From NCBI RefSeq assembly GCF_050436995.1, contig NC_134763.1, forward strand, positions 10,969,001-11,033,000: a stretch of 64,000 nucleotides of DNA, given 5' to 3'. The notes below the pieces were generated by a model. It saw nothing but the letters and a program-made list of their open reading frames with translations. It did not search any database and was not told the origin of the DNA. Each line of letters starts with the position of its first letter. Positions within the stretch are counted from its first letter, which is position 1. Of the stretch, positions 36,354-47,342 are shown in pieces. A program made the translations under genes and the position numbers. This DNA is from Anticarsia gemmatalis. Its lineage: Eukaryota > Arthropoda > Insecta > Lepidoptera > Erebidae.

Positions 36354-36411
36354 AACCGGTTATATCCGGATGAGGGCGGTGGGAACCGGTTATAAGTGCT
36401 TCAAACCGGTT
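36354..36411. promoter_or_regulatory. Three perfect AACCGGTT sites (Grainyhead/CP2-type)
   Basis: AACCGGTT occurs at 36354-36361, 36384-36391 and 36404-36411; the first two extend to AACCGGTTATA. AACCGGTT is the palindromic consensus of Grainyhead-family factors, which control epidermal genes in insects. Three sites in 58 bp, spaced 30 and 20 bp, in otherwise non-repetitive DNA suggest a homotypic enhancer. Function is inferred. Confidence 0.5.
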
Positions 36412-39400
36412 GTAACTATGTAATAGTTGGGTTTTATTCTCTTTGTTTTTGGACGATGTTGTTGTTCAAGTATACAGTGTTCAAAACCTTAGTATAGCCG
36501 TCTTCCTTTCCGCTACTTGCCTTAAAAACCACTCATGGCGTAGTGGTGCACGTGATTTATAATTTTATACTTCACTTCATGGCGTAATGAAAGGTTTTAC
36601 GATTACTAGGCAAATCGCGCTTAGTTCAACAGCTAATTATAAAGTACTGATTTTACAACCACTGGAAGCCGAGTCCAACATAGTTGGAACAAAGGCTAGG
36701 CTGACTAATTATAATTACCCTGACAAAAATATAATGTCGATTTTCGTAAGTGATATGATAAATCATTAAGTTAAAACGATAGGAGTTGTAACTCTGTCCG
36801 AAAAGAATCCATAAGAATTATAAATTAATCCACACGGACTAATTTATTTTAAAGCCTCTCAAAACTTTGAAAGATTTGGTACTTGTTAACAAAACAAAAT
36901 TGCAGTTTTGATTCTTGAATTGAATAAACCAATAAATTCAAAAACTTATATCGTGGCTATTAAGATGTTGATTGAGAGTTTTTCATTTCAACTCATAGGA
37001 ATAATAGTCGGTTTAAATCACGGTTATATTTAAGGCTGAAAATTGAATCTTGAACTGAAAATAGAAGTTTTCAAATATGTGTGTTTGATATTTGTTTTTA
37101 TTCATAATAATAATATTTCCATAGATATTACAATATTTAAATATCAGACGTGACTTCTTAATAAAAATGAATCCCATCATCAATCATTGAGTAACTTAAA
37201 CGCCAAACACACACTCATGCAAGAAGACACATACACATGTGCATATGCATACCACACGCATGCACGTAATTAAACGCGCATTTGATATTGACAACAGAGA
37301 TGGCGAAAAATAGAACAATACAGAAGTCAACATTGTTTTTAAAATTAATCCAAAAACTAATGATCTTTGTTTCGCTTTAAATGAAACCTTTTCTTACTAC
37401 TCAATTCAAAAACTTATACACATTTCACATGTCCCTCTCAATCAGGTTCACGCACAATCAGACGCTGCACAAAGCTTCAGTCCACAATGGTCTATTCACT
37501 AAATTTTCATTCCAAAATGGCAGAGAAGCCCTCATTACAGCCGAACAAAATTATGATACATGGACAATGTCAGTGTAACGAGATGACATTGTGTTCAAGA
37601 TTGATCGTCGGCGCGTTTGATGAATGAATGAGAGAAATATGCTTCGTGATGTATTATAGGCCGCCTTTAATCTGATTACGTGAATTTAAATTGGGAAGGC
37701 GCGCAGGGATTATTTTTGTTTGGGATTTTGTGAGAGGAATTTTGGTGTATTTGAGTTTACTTTGGTTTTTATTAGGTTGGTATTTTTATTTTTTTTTGAA
37801 AATAATCAATCGATTCTATGCCTTGACTGCTTTCGAAATGGTTGAAAGTCACTAACGCTTGTGTAGCATTAATTAAACATTTATAATTTATCAGTAGTTT
37901 CTAAAATAAAACCAAACGTTCGTATTTTTTTTGCAGTAAAAATATTATTATTTATCAAACTACTTTTTCTCCACTTCTATATACATAAATAAACCTAATA
38001 AGCAATAATTGCAATGACACTTCCTTATCTCCGTCTAATAAACATTTTATTACTGACCTCATACCAAATTCGTTGCTCTTCTATTTCTAAACAAATAACA
38101 ACAACAATGCACAATAAACAGTACAAAATTCATCCAAACAAACCCCCAAATTAACCAGCTACACCTCTCGAAGGTGCTTTTAACCTGAGCTGTATTTTCC
38201 GAGTCACGTACCTAGATTCATTCCGTCATACTGCACAATAAAGAACGGGATTTTAACCAAAGAGCCTTCATTTACTTGAGTTTCACGGACGTTAGTCGCA
38301 TCCAATTTTGCAAAACTCTAGTTTGGGGTTACTATGAGTTTGTTATAGTTAACTGTATCGATTGTAGTAAGAACTTTTAAAATATTTTGTTGATTTTTTA
38401 AGTTTTATAGCGCAATAGGTATACTCATTCTTCTTTTTGCTGTTGTTTAAATGTAATTGACATATAGATCAAAATAATTCTCATAAAAATATATACGTTC
38501 TCTTAGTTAACGTATTCATACTAACATAAATTCTAAGATGTAATGAATTGCAAAACTTTTTTGTATCACGTTGCTTGTAAAGACAAAACCATTTAAATTC
38601 AATTTTGTTTGTAGTATTTATTCACAAAACGAAAGGTTTTTAAAATTTGATTTTCTGTTTAAGATAACACAACGGACATTTAACTACAATAGTCTAGTAA
38701 AACCACTAGTACCTCCCACTCTATAGTTTTGAAGTCGGCACCAACGAGATTGTTCGGAAGGTTCCATTTACCGATTTGGCGTGGTGTGGTGGCAAGTCCC
38801 TAACACCGTTACAAAGTTTGGTAAAGAGCATGTAACGTGTGCCCGGGACGTCTACTACACGAACTCGAAGCTAATTCGATTGTTCAAGCTGTAAGCTCAA
38901 AAATAAGTTTGCGGTGTTCCTGCTACGATAGTGTCTGTTCAGTTTTGTTTTAGACTTTGTTGATGGCTGTTTTTGATAGGTTTCTGAGTTTAATGCCTAC
39001 TTTTGTATTTATTTTACTACTTTATATGTAACCGTATTTGTCCAACTGCTATGTATGCATCGGTTCAGTGATAATAATAAAACAATATAATTTCACCAGC
39101 TTCAGTTCTTTAAGTGCTGGTCCTTTTGTTTTGCACTTGGGCATAAATTAAAAGTATGAGATTAATTGGAACTTAGTATTCAAGCTCATAGTCTTAAAAT
39201 TGTGAAAGCTTAGTAATAATAGCTTAAAAATAAATTGAATTCTGACTTACTATTCTTTAGAAAGACAGGTACATGCTGCATGCATTTCTAAACAATAAGG
39301 TGCTATCAAAACAAACTGTAAAACACAAAGATTATACGACAATCGTTTAACCCACATTCGCACAAACTTTGTCCCATAAAGATGAAAGTCGATGCGGCTT

Positions 39401-40178
39401 ATTGTGGCCAATGATCGGCTTGGAGCTGAACGCCTCGCTTCAACACCCGCGGGATAGCTAACCTCCAACATATCTTTAGACTAGACGAGTCTGAGTAAAT
39501 CGAAAAACTTTAAATGGGTCCAATTTCAACCCCCCCGCCACCCGCGCGCTCCTCGCCCCGTGAGACGTGGGGCAATTAAAAGAATTGCCCCACAACGATT
39601 CAGAGCAACGGCTTGCGGATATACGGGTTAAAATGGCTGCCGGTTGCAGCGATTGAAAAGATAGCAAGTGAATTTTATTATTATTATAATGTTAATGTTT
39701 GTGATCTTACAATGTTCTATTAATTTAATGTATCTATAACTTACATGTTTAGTATAAATATACTGTTAATGTAAGGCGGTAATAAATAAATAAATTTTGT
39801 TTTAAAATGAAATACGTAGTTATAAAATCAAAACCTAGCATAAAGTATGTCAATTTTAAAATTGTTATGTGCGATTATTAAAATTTTGCAACGGGCTTAT
39901 AAATAATTTTGATTTTGAACGGATTTGATATTCTAAGTTTTGAAAGATTTTTATCCAACTAACTCGAAATTTTTGTTCGATATTTTCTTCCCCAAAAATA
40001 GGTAAGTTCCGGTCGATTCCCATCTTCTTAAAAGGGTTTACTATTTACTTATCAAAGGGCATTTACTGGTAAGTAGGGTTACAATTTGTTCAAGTTAAGT
40101 AATCGATTAGCTTTTGCTTTTTATGTATGGGAATTGGGTAAAACAGTTATTTTATTCAGATCGAAATATTGAAAAAAA
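36412..40178. other. AT-rich DNA with a GC-rich patch near 39.4-39.65 kb
   Basis: No coding signal was recognised. The segment 38720-38920 is GC-richer and appears unique. The segment 39380-39660 is CG-rich and includes a hairpin with 11-bp arms (39567-39593). Short frames across it resemble nothing I know. Confidence 0.35.
39567..39593. repeat. Hairpin with 11-bp perfect arms
   Basis: GTGGGGCAATT at 39567-39577 is complementary to AATTGCCCCAC at 39583-39593 around AAAAG. It sits in the GC-richest local stretch (CCCCCCCGCCACCCGCGCGC just upstream). Confidence 0.9.
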
Positions 40179-40434
40179 TCTATATTAATATAATAAAGCT
40201 GAAGAGTTTGTTTGTTTGTTTGTTTGTTTGAACGCGCTAATCTCAGGAACTACTGGTCCGATTTGACAAATTCTTTCAGTGTTAGATAGCACATTTATCG
40301 AGGAAGGCTATAGGCTATATAACATCACGCTACGGTCATTAGGAGCGGAGTAGCAACGAAAAATGTTACAAAAACGGGGAAAATTTTGACCCATTCTCTT
40401 AGGTGACGCAAGCGAAGTTGCGCGGGTCAGCTAG
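40179..40434 (+). mobile_element. Complete small non-autonomous Helitron, 256 bp
   Basis: Starts A|TCTATATTAATATAATAAAG and ends GCGCGGGTCAGCTAG|T with the CGCAAGCGAAGTTGCG hairpin. A (GTTT)4 run near 40208 and the body closely match 34369-34622, indicating recent activity. It has no coding content. Confidence 0.88.
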
Positions 40435-41083
40435 TAATAAATATAAAAAATAAGATCAATTTAATTACTTGATTTTTCTTATATTATAGTAAATTGTTAT
40501 TATACATGTCATGTTATTACAATATTTTTATAATCTTTTGAAACAAATGACAAATATTTGCTTCGAAATATAGAGAAGAAGTTATAAAAATATTATTTAT
40601 TCATATGGAAATGTATTTTTATTTTTGTAACTTAACCGTTTAATATTCTTGTCCCTCAATAAATGCAGTAGACATACTTTGAATAAAAGTAAGTGATGAG
40701 ACAGCCACCACCAAAAACACTGCATGGCTATGTGATAGCCATGCATGTGTGCCACCGATGGGAAAAGAGCAAAACTTCACTGAAGAAGAAGAAGAACCGT
40801 CCAAAATATCCTTCCGTATATAATCTGTAAGATATCCTGGACGCAGCGCTTGTTCTACGTCGTTACACCAAGAATTAAGTCTTAATAGGCTAGGTGAAAC
40901 ATCTCCAATTACAAGCGAACAACACGCCAACTAGGCCAATTTGTGATTGTACATCATTAGCTTATATCCTAGTTTACGAACAAAGAAAGAAAGATAAAGC
41001 TTAATTTATTAACGCATTGAAATCTGTTAATAAGGTCTTAAAAAATAAAATATTATTTATATTACTTTTAAACTTTCATGTTC
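40435..41083. other. Intervening DNA, no supported gene
   Basis: A 96-codon minus-strand frame (40640-40930) begins with TTG, and its only ATG-initiated part is about 12 codons, so it is not a convincing gene. A GAAGAAGAAGAAG run lies near 40784. Confidence 0.4.
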
Positions 41084-41309
41084 AACTGCCTCCGTGGCGC
41101 AGTGGTTTAGGTCGCCACGCCGATACCACGGCAACGGGAGGTCGTGGGTTCGATTCCCACACGGGACAATTATTTGTGCGATCCACAAATAATTGTTTCG
41201 GGTCTGGTTGTGCTTTGTGTCCGTTGTTTGTATGTTTGTAAAGTCCCCGCGACACAAGAGCAATTCTTAGTGCGGGAGTTGTCTTTTTCAAAAGAAAGAA
41301 AAGAAAGAA
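41084..41309 (+). mobile_element. Complete tRNA-derived SINE
   Basis: The head AACTGCCTCCGTGGCGCAGTGG holds an A box at 41095-41105 and a B box GGTTCGATTCC at 41147-41157. The body (ATTTGTGCGATCCACAAATAATTG, GGTCTGGTTGTGCTTTGTG, CAATTCTTAGTGCGGGAG) ends in AAAGAAAGAAAAGAAAGAAA. ATGTT on each side may be the target duplication. The acceptor arm does not pair, so this is a SINE rather than a tRNA gene. It is the best-preserved copy of this family here; others are at 13934, 14090, 23448, 46160 and 52345. Confidence 0.88.
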
Positions 41310-42861
41310 ATGTTGCATAGACTTATAATAGGATATGGGAATTAACGCGAAAACGCATTACCTTGAAATTACTAACGTTTTGACTCAGGTTATACCATCC
41401 GTGGTCGCAGTCTCATTGTCGGAAATATAAAGAAGCGTAAATAATTATGTCATTTAAAATATGGTTCTTAATAGATTTATGACGATTATTCTCAATGATA
41501 GTCCGAAGTTTGGAAACGTGTCCGGTACATCGCAATAATAGGCTCGACCATATTTTCAGATACATAGGTACATATCATGAGGCTGGTTATCCGAAAGTTT
41601 AGCGTTTAGACATGTACCTATTACATGGGACTAAAACGGCAAAACGATCTGTATATAACAGGCGTGATATATGTACATATTATGTATGTAAGAAAATGTT
41701 CCGAAGGTGCAATAACATCCATACTTTTTTCCTATAATTCTTTTACATTTCTACACTAAAACGTGGTAGTTTTATACAATTGAACAGTTTCTCCAGCAAT
41801 GACTCTTCCGGGTGCAATCACTGTAGAACTTTACAACTGTAATCCTTGTTAAAAGACGGAGAAATTAAGTATTCATTGAAAGTTTGTCTTTCGGAACATT
41901 GGGATTTTAGTTACTTTTCAATTTCATTAGTGGTTTTTCAGTTGTAAGGGGATTGGATGTTTGATACTATTATGTAATACGGTTTGTTGTAATTGTTATG
42001 AGAATATTATAAATGTCTGGTTTACGTTTTTGATTTGCTATGCAATTTGCAAATGACATAACATATACAAAATCGAGTATTTTATGTTATTCATTGACAA
42101 AAGAGATATTCATTATAATAAATGGCGAATCGATTTAAAAATCTTGAGCTACCATTATTTTTTTTAACAATGTTACCAAGTTAATTTAATAATTTAGGTG
42201 AAATTACTATTTACAAATAACTTTGACCTTTTAGTGTTTTAAAGGTACCGCTTATAAAAGGTTAAGCTAGATAGTCGTGAATGGACTAACTAAATCATTT
42301 TCAACACGACAAAAACACATCACATTCTCAACTCTCCATACATTCTGAAATCCAGAACGAAATTATCATACGACCATTCTAAAACACTATTTAACAAACA
42401 GTCCGTTTTGTCCAACTCCAGTGCATTAACATATTATTTAGAGAGTAAAGTAAACAGTCTTTAATGAAATTGTATCAGTTTTGCTCCGAAGTCTTTGTGA
42501 ATAACAATCAATTTAAAACTCGATACTATTAGCCTTAAGGTAAGGTCACGGTGTAAAGAATCGTGAAACGAATAGATCGCGATTTCGCCTAATAATATTT
42601 GCTTTTATACAATTTTTATTAGGCTGTTGTCTTTCATCTTACCTGATGGTAGAAGACAATGAAAAGTATGTTGCATGCCTATCCAAAAGACATTTATTTA
42701 TTCGGATGTGAGCTGTTGTAGTTTAATAATCTAGATGATGATATTTTCTGTTGCCTAATAGTCGCATTAATATCTCTAGCATGCATTTTATTTTAACTTG
42801 CTTGACATTTCAAATTGCACTGATCGTGTAGATAAAAATGGCAATTTTGTTATAATTAAGC
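41310..42861. other. AT-rich DNA, nothing recognised
   Basis: No gene or named repeat was seen. Confidence 0.4.
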
Positions 42862-42945
42862 GTGGTGAACTCAACGCTTCACCACCTCTCTCGTTCGGGA
42901 GGAGACCCTTATCCAGCAGTTGTACGAGTCTTAAAAAATAAAAAG
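42862..42945 (+). repeat. LINE/SINE 3' tail fragment
   Basis: GCGTGGTGAACTCAACGCTTCACC..CGGGAGGAGACCCTTATCCAGCAGTTG matches the end of the SINE at 24762-25064. Confidence 0.65.
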
Positions 42946-43389
42946 ATGCATGCATGATTGTCATAGTAATTATAACAATTGATTTAAGTTTGCCCTCAAT
43001 TTAATCAAATACTACTAAATAGTAAACGACTATTTCCAGCGCTCTGGAAAATAGTGTGTATTAAAATGGTTATGTGGTCACATCTTTATATACCAAAGAT
43101 AATAAGGGACACAAAACGATATAAAGTTGCCTATTTAATGTTATTATAGCGTCTATAAAAGAATTCGCTTTTTTAACACGTCGTTTAAATTCAATGGAGC
43201 ATTTAGGGTGAAGAAACAACGCGTTATTAGGAGAGCCATAGTAAAACTAGTAATTTGCTCCTTATTTTTCATCGATAATGCTTTTTATATGTACATTAAT
43301 ATATAATTGTCGGCCTGATAGTTTTTAGGTAGTAAATCAAACACTTAAATTAAAAAAATGGTAAAGATATTTTTTTTCTAAAATGACTT

Positions 43390-43450
43390 CAAACATTACG
43401 GGAGGGAGAACCTTGCCCAGTAGGGACATTATTGGGTTAAATTTATTTAT
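43390..43450 (+). repeat. LINE/SINE 3' tail fragment
   Basis: ACGGGAGGGAGAACCTTGCCCAGTAGGGACATTATTGGG followed by TTTATTTATTTTA is the same tail unit as at 25000-25060. Confidence 0.65.
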
Positions 43451-43873
43451 TTTAATATTACTCCAAATATAATTACGATCTCACCCACTAATCATCATCC
43501 ATACATACTTAAAGCCTAAACGTTTGTGTATTTGATATACGCTATCTACATCTTCAAGGAAAGGCAGCAACAAAAATATAAAACAGTTTACATCACAATC
43601 AAATTATTGCTCATACAATTTCCTTCTATTTCCTACTAAATAAATATAAACCACCTAGTCGATACTAAGCCGTGTGAAGCAACAAAATGAGAATTTAATA
43701 ACATTGTGCCGTTAGTCGCTTCCAACTGCTTCATTTACATACAAAAACGGATTCTAACCGTTTATTGTATGGTTTAGTTGCAATGGAAGGTATGTTTTAA
43801 CTTTATTTAGTTTGTTTGGATAATAATTTATTTATCTCCTTTCAATCATTTACGTATTAAATTTTTAGTTAAT

Positions 43874-44134
43874 GAGGCGCCCATAGCCAGTTGTGCTCAC
43901 CGGTCGGTAAACGATCTGTGGGTTAAGCAACCGTTGGCGCGGTCATTCCATAGATGAGTGACCGCATAGTGGTATTTGAACTGGGCGTCTCCGTGCTTCG
44001 GAGGGCACGTAAAAAGTCGGTCCTGGCTGTTATCTACTAAGGTAACAGTCGTTAAGCCATATCAAAGGCCTTTGGGCGGCTTGAACAACTTTGACAATAG
44101 GTTGACCACTGACCATACGATAAGAAGAAGAAGA
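43874..44134 (+). mobile_element. 5S rRNA-derived SINE, copy 1 (complete)
   Basis: The first 120 bases align with eukaryotic 5S rRNA: TTAAGCAACCGTTGGCGCGG, TCATTCCATAGATGAGTGACCGC (compare 5S GGATGGGTGACCGC) and an early CTCACCGGTC block. This places the TFIIIA-type internal promoter at the 5' end. A unique body follows (CTTCGGAGGGCACGTAAAAAG, AAGGCCTTTGGGCGGCTTGAAC), ending in (GAA)n. AGTTAAT flanks both sides (43867-43873 and 44135-44141), a clear target duplication. Similar 5S-headed SINEs are, as I recall, reported from Helicoverpa moths. Confidence 0.85.
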
Positions 44135-44141
44135 AGTTAAT

Positions 44142-46159
44142 AAATTTAAGCTTTATTATCTATCGTGTGTTTACTTTTCCTTATTTCTACTAATTAATAC
44201 TGAAATGGGTCTTAGTATAAGTATAAATTAAAATAATAATAGTTATTTTACGAACTTGAGATACTTATTTAATGAAAGTATGTAATTTTTTGACTCTCAT
44301 TCTAATTTATTAAATCTCCAAGTATTAAAAAAAAAATTATATCGTCATATTAACGCAAGTATTTTCAAGTATAACTGTACCGTTATTTAACCTTTAACAA
44401 AACAGTTTGATCATAGATATAGGCTTACTTAGAAAAGAAAAAGGTCATCCCAACAAAGCGACAGCACCTGAATTTCAGATTTACATTTTATTGTTCAAGT
44501 TCTATTCTAGTCGTATCAGAAACTTTACTACAACTTATATTTGTGTTACACAAGTAGCTATTATAACTTTTTCGATATCAATCGTGTGAAAAGTTATCTT
44601 GTTATTTTAAATCTTAATGTTTTATATCTTTGCAGATGAAAATAACATTATCCGCACGAATATTATTGCCAAACTATAAACACATAACTTCATGCTTGTT
44701 ATGTTCGCAGGTGTAGGCAGTAGTGAAATGCTCATTCCCTAAAGGTTTGTCTGTTAGTCTGACTATAGATAACTATATTTTATATTTGGACTATATTTTT
44801 TACCATATTTCGACCACTATACGTTGAAGAAAAAACACGGAATCAAATATAGGCCGCTTACCTCGGGAGGAGACTTTGGACTAACAATTTAAAAAAAAAT
44901 TAAAGTAAGTCAATACAATTCAAATCATAATAATATGCATTAGAGGTATTTGAAAATACCTCGCATGTCATCTATAAAAGTAGTAATGACAGAGACTGTT
45001 GATCCCAGAGAAATTCAGCAACATTTTTTGAGTTTCTAAGTTTCGCCGCATGTACGGCGTTATAAACTTTACACATAATATAACAATACCACAAAGCATA
45101 ATAATTCCAATATCTTAACACTCGCATTCTTCAAGCAAGTGTGCGACGCAATAACCCGACCACGGCGCGACGTTGCGCTATGATGTATGGCGACGAAGGA
45201 ATGCCGCGGATAATTCAAAATTAAACTATGTACGTAATTTAGTAAGGTTATACGTGTTAGGGTGCGGTGTCGGTTGTCTCGTGGAATGGGAATTTACATC
45301 GTCTTGTTTGTTGTTATTAATAATATTTAGAATTAGGTCACTTTAATTTAATCAGTTAGACAAAACAGCTTATTTATTTATCTATGCAAGAAAATAAAAG
45401 AACATTCCAGATTGAATCGTAGAGCAATTGAAAGATTGTTCTAGAAACAGATAATTCTAAAATGGAATAATAAGGAAAGCTTAACTGAGCGGAATGCAGA
45501 TGGTTTTCCAAATATTACAAAAATAGTATGCCTTTCAAATTAACCTGACAGCTTTTTCCGTTAGGTTTATTTGTCAAATTATCAAATAACAAAATTATTC
45601 AGTCTTAAGTAGTAGTCTTCGACTGAGACGAACAAATGATTTGATGTTAAATTGTAAAAGAAGCAAAATTCTGTATGTATAATATAATATACATATTTTG
45701 GATGCAAAACCTGTTTTATGGAACTTTGACCTCACATGACCTTTAAACCATCTGCTACTACACTTGTCTATCAACAAACAACAATGTTATCCTTTAAAGC
45801 CTTCGTTAACCAAATCAACATTGTATCAATCAGACATTGTAACAACTTACTGTTTAATGACAAACTAAAACGTCTGGCTAAAACACTTCCGTGTTGCGGT
45901 ACTGTATGAAAATGGGTTTTGTTAGTAGTTGCTTGTTCGTTGTTTTGTTTTTAAGGCTTTTGTTTTAAGCGTTGTAGTGAAAGTGTGAACTTCAGTTTGA
46001 CAATTGAACGACTAAGCTTAAACGTTTGTTTAATTAGTCCGTTATCATAGTTAATTGTGTCATACAAATATATTTATACATTTTATAATTGTGAGTCATA
46101 CACATTAATATTTTTTCATGCGGGAATTCAACCTTCGGTCATCACGTGATGCAGTGATT
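44142..46159. other. AT-rich DNA with small repeat scraps
   Basis: A LINE-tail scrap (CTCGGGAGGAGACTTTGGAC) lies near 44858 and a weak R1-like scrap near 44700. The segment 45110-45220 is GC-richer and appears unique. No gene was recognised. Confidence 0.4.
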
Positions 46160-46366
46160 ACTTGTTTTTTTTTTAATAATAACTTTCACACTAAAACTTG
46201 CGAGTATTTCGCATATATTGGACTGAACAAACAAGCAACGAACACAAATACATAGAACCAGACCTGAAACAACCACTTGTAGATCGCACAAATATTTAGG
46301 TGTGAGCATCAAACCCAAAGTGGCAAAGGCGAACATCTTAGTCACTGCGCCACGCACCATTCAGTT
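46160..46366 (-). repeat. tRNA-SINE, diverged
   Basis: The minus strand reads GCGTGGCGCAGTGACTAAGATG (A box), TTGGGTTTGATGCTCACACC (B box), TATTTGTGCGATCTACAAG, TTTCAGGTCTGGTTCTATG. This is the 41084 family in the same order with many substitutions. Confidence 0.75.
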
Positions 46367-46410
46367 CCCTTACACTTCTATCATAAATAATAGAAATCAA
46401 TATCTCCCGA

Positions 46411-46558
46411 GCTGTAGCTCGATTCTATACCACTATCGACTACCGACAACCGTCTAGCTATCGAGAAATTTTGTATGAAAATCTGATCAGCGCCTCTAGC
46501 GGGCATCTAGAAACTATTTATGCAGTACATTTTAAATGTCAAACTCTCGATACACGAA
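46411..46558 (+). repeat. Dispersed repeat (family R2)
   Basis: GCTGTAGCTCGATTCTATAC, CTGATCAGCGCCTCTAGCGG and CAGTACATTTTAAATGTCAAACTCTCGAT reappear in reverse orientation at 60340-60480. No terminal structure or coding was seen. Confidence 0.7.
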
Positions 46559-46564
46559 ACATGA

Positions 46565-46819
46565 GGCGCTCATAGCCAGTTGTGCTCACCGGTCAGTGAA
46601 CGATCTGTAAGTTAAGCAACCATTGGCGCGGTCATTCTATAGATGGGTGACCGTATTGTGGTATTTAAACCTAGCGCCTCCATGCTTCGGAGCGCACGTA
46701 AAAAGTCGGTCCCGGTCGTTGTCAATTAAGATAACTGTCGTTAAGCCACGTCAAAGGCCTTTCGGGCGGCTTGAACAATTTTGACACTAGGTTGACCACT
46801 AACCATACGATAGATAGAT
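46565..46819 (+). mobile_element. 5S rRNA-derived SINE, copy 2
   Basis: Same structure as 43874-44134: a 5S-like head (GTTAAGCAACCATTGGCGCGG, TAGATGGGTGACCG, which preserves the 5S GATGGGTGACCG exactly), the same body, and a GATAGATAGATA tail instead of GAA. ACATGA on both sides (46559-46564 and 46820-46825) is the target duplication. It inserted at the end of the R2 repeat. Confidence 0.85.
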
Positions 46820-46825
46820 ACATGA

Positions 46826-47167
46826 AAGTACCGACTCTACAGAATCCTGCTACTGTATTACTACATTCCCAATCGAGTTACAATCGACACGTGTCCGTCG
46901 CCGTCAATATTCACTCGAATCACTCGCGTCGGTTGTGATCTGACAACTGCAATCAATTCAACACGAGCTCCCAGTTTAATTACTTTATTTATGTGTGCGA
47001 GTTTTTTACCTGCCTTTTTGTTTTTTATATTGGTCTCATATGTATGTAATTATTGTATTTTTTATACATGTATGCATATACAATATCGGGTTTTTAAACA
47101 TGCATATATGTTATACCCGAAGGTGTGTGTGAGGAATATACTATCGTTTCGCTGTGAATAATGTTAG
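46826..47167. other. Unique DNA with CG-containing patch
   Basis: The segment 46860-46975 (CGACACGTGTCCGTCGCCGTC, ACTCGCGTCGG) is GC-richer and appears unique. No gene was recognised. Confidence 0.3.
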
Positions 47168-47342
47168 TCCCATAAAATAGGTTGCAAGCCATATACTGGG
47201 CACGATACCATTCTCTGTACTCCAATTGTGAATAATCCTAAACAAATTAGAAAAATAATAGCACTTCGCCCAAACTGGAAATCAAACTTGGGAACTCGTG
47301 TTTAGCAGTCGGATACACTAACCACCGCGCCAAAGAGGCAGT
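47168..47342 (-). repeat. tRNA-SINE of a second family
   Basis: The minus strand starts CTGCCTCTTTGGCGCGGTGG with an A box, then CACTAAACACGAGTTCCCAAGTTTGATTTCC (B-box region), CGAAGTGCTATTATTTTTC and GAATGGTATCGTGCCCAGTATATGGC. The body differs from the 41084 family, so this is a separate SINE type. Confidence 0.7.

Noticed and set aside
40640..40930. 96-codon open frame on the minus strand
   Set aside because: It starts at TTG, the only internal methionine is close to the stop, and no family is recognised.
41084..41170. Possible tRNA gene with A and B boxes
   Set aside because: Acceptor and anticodon stems do not pair into a cloverleaf, and a SINE body with purine-rich tail follows.
41017..41318. 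Overlapping open frames on both strands near 41.1-41.3 kb
   Set aside because: They are translations of the tRNA-derived SINE; such frames occur in every copy of this repeat.
43874..43995. Possible 5S rRNA gene
   Set aside because: Many substitutions, a continuing SINE body and target duplications identify it as a 5S-headed SINE.
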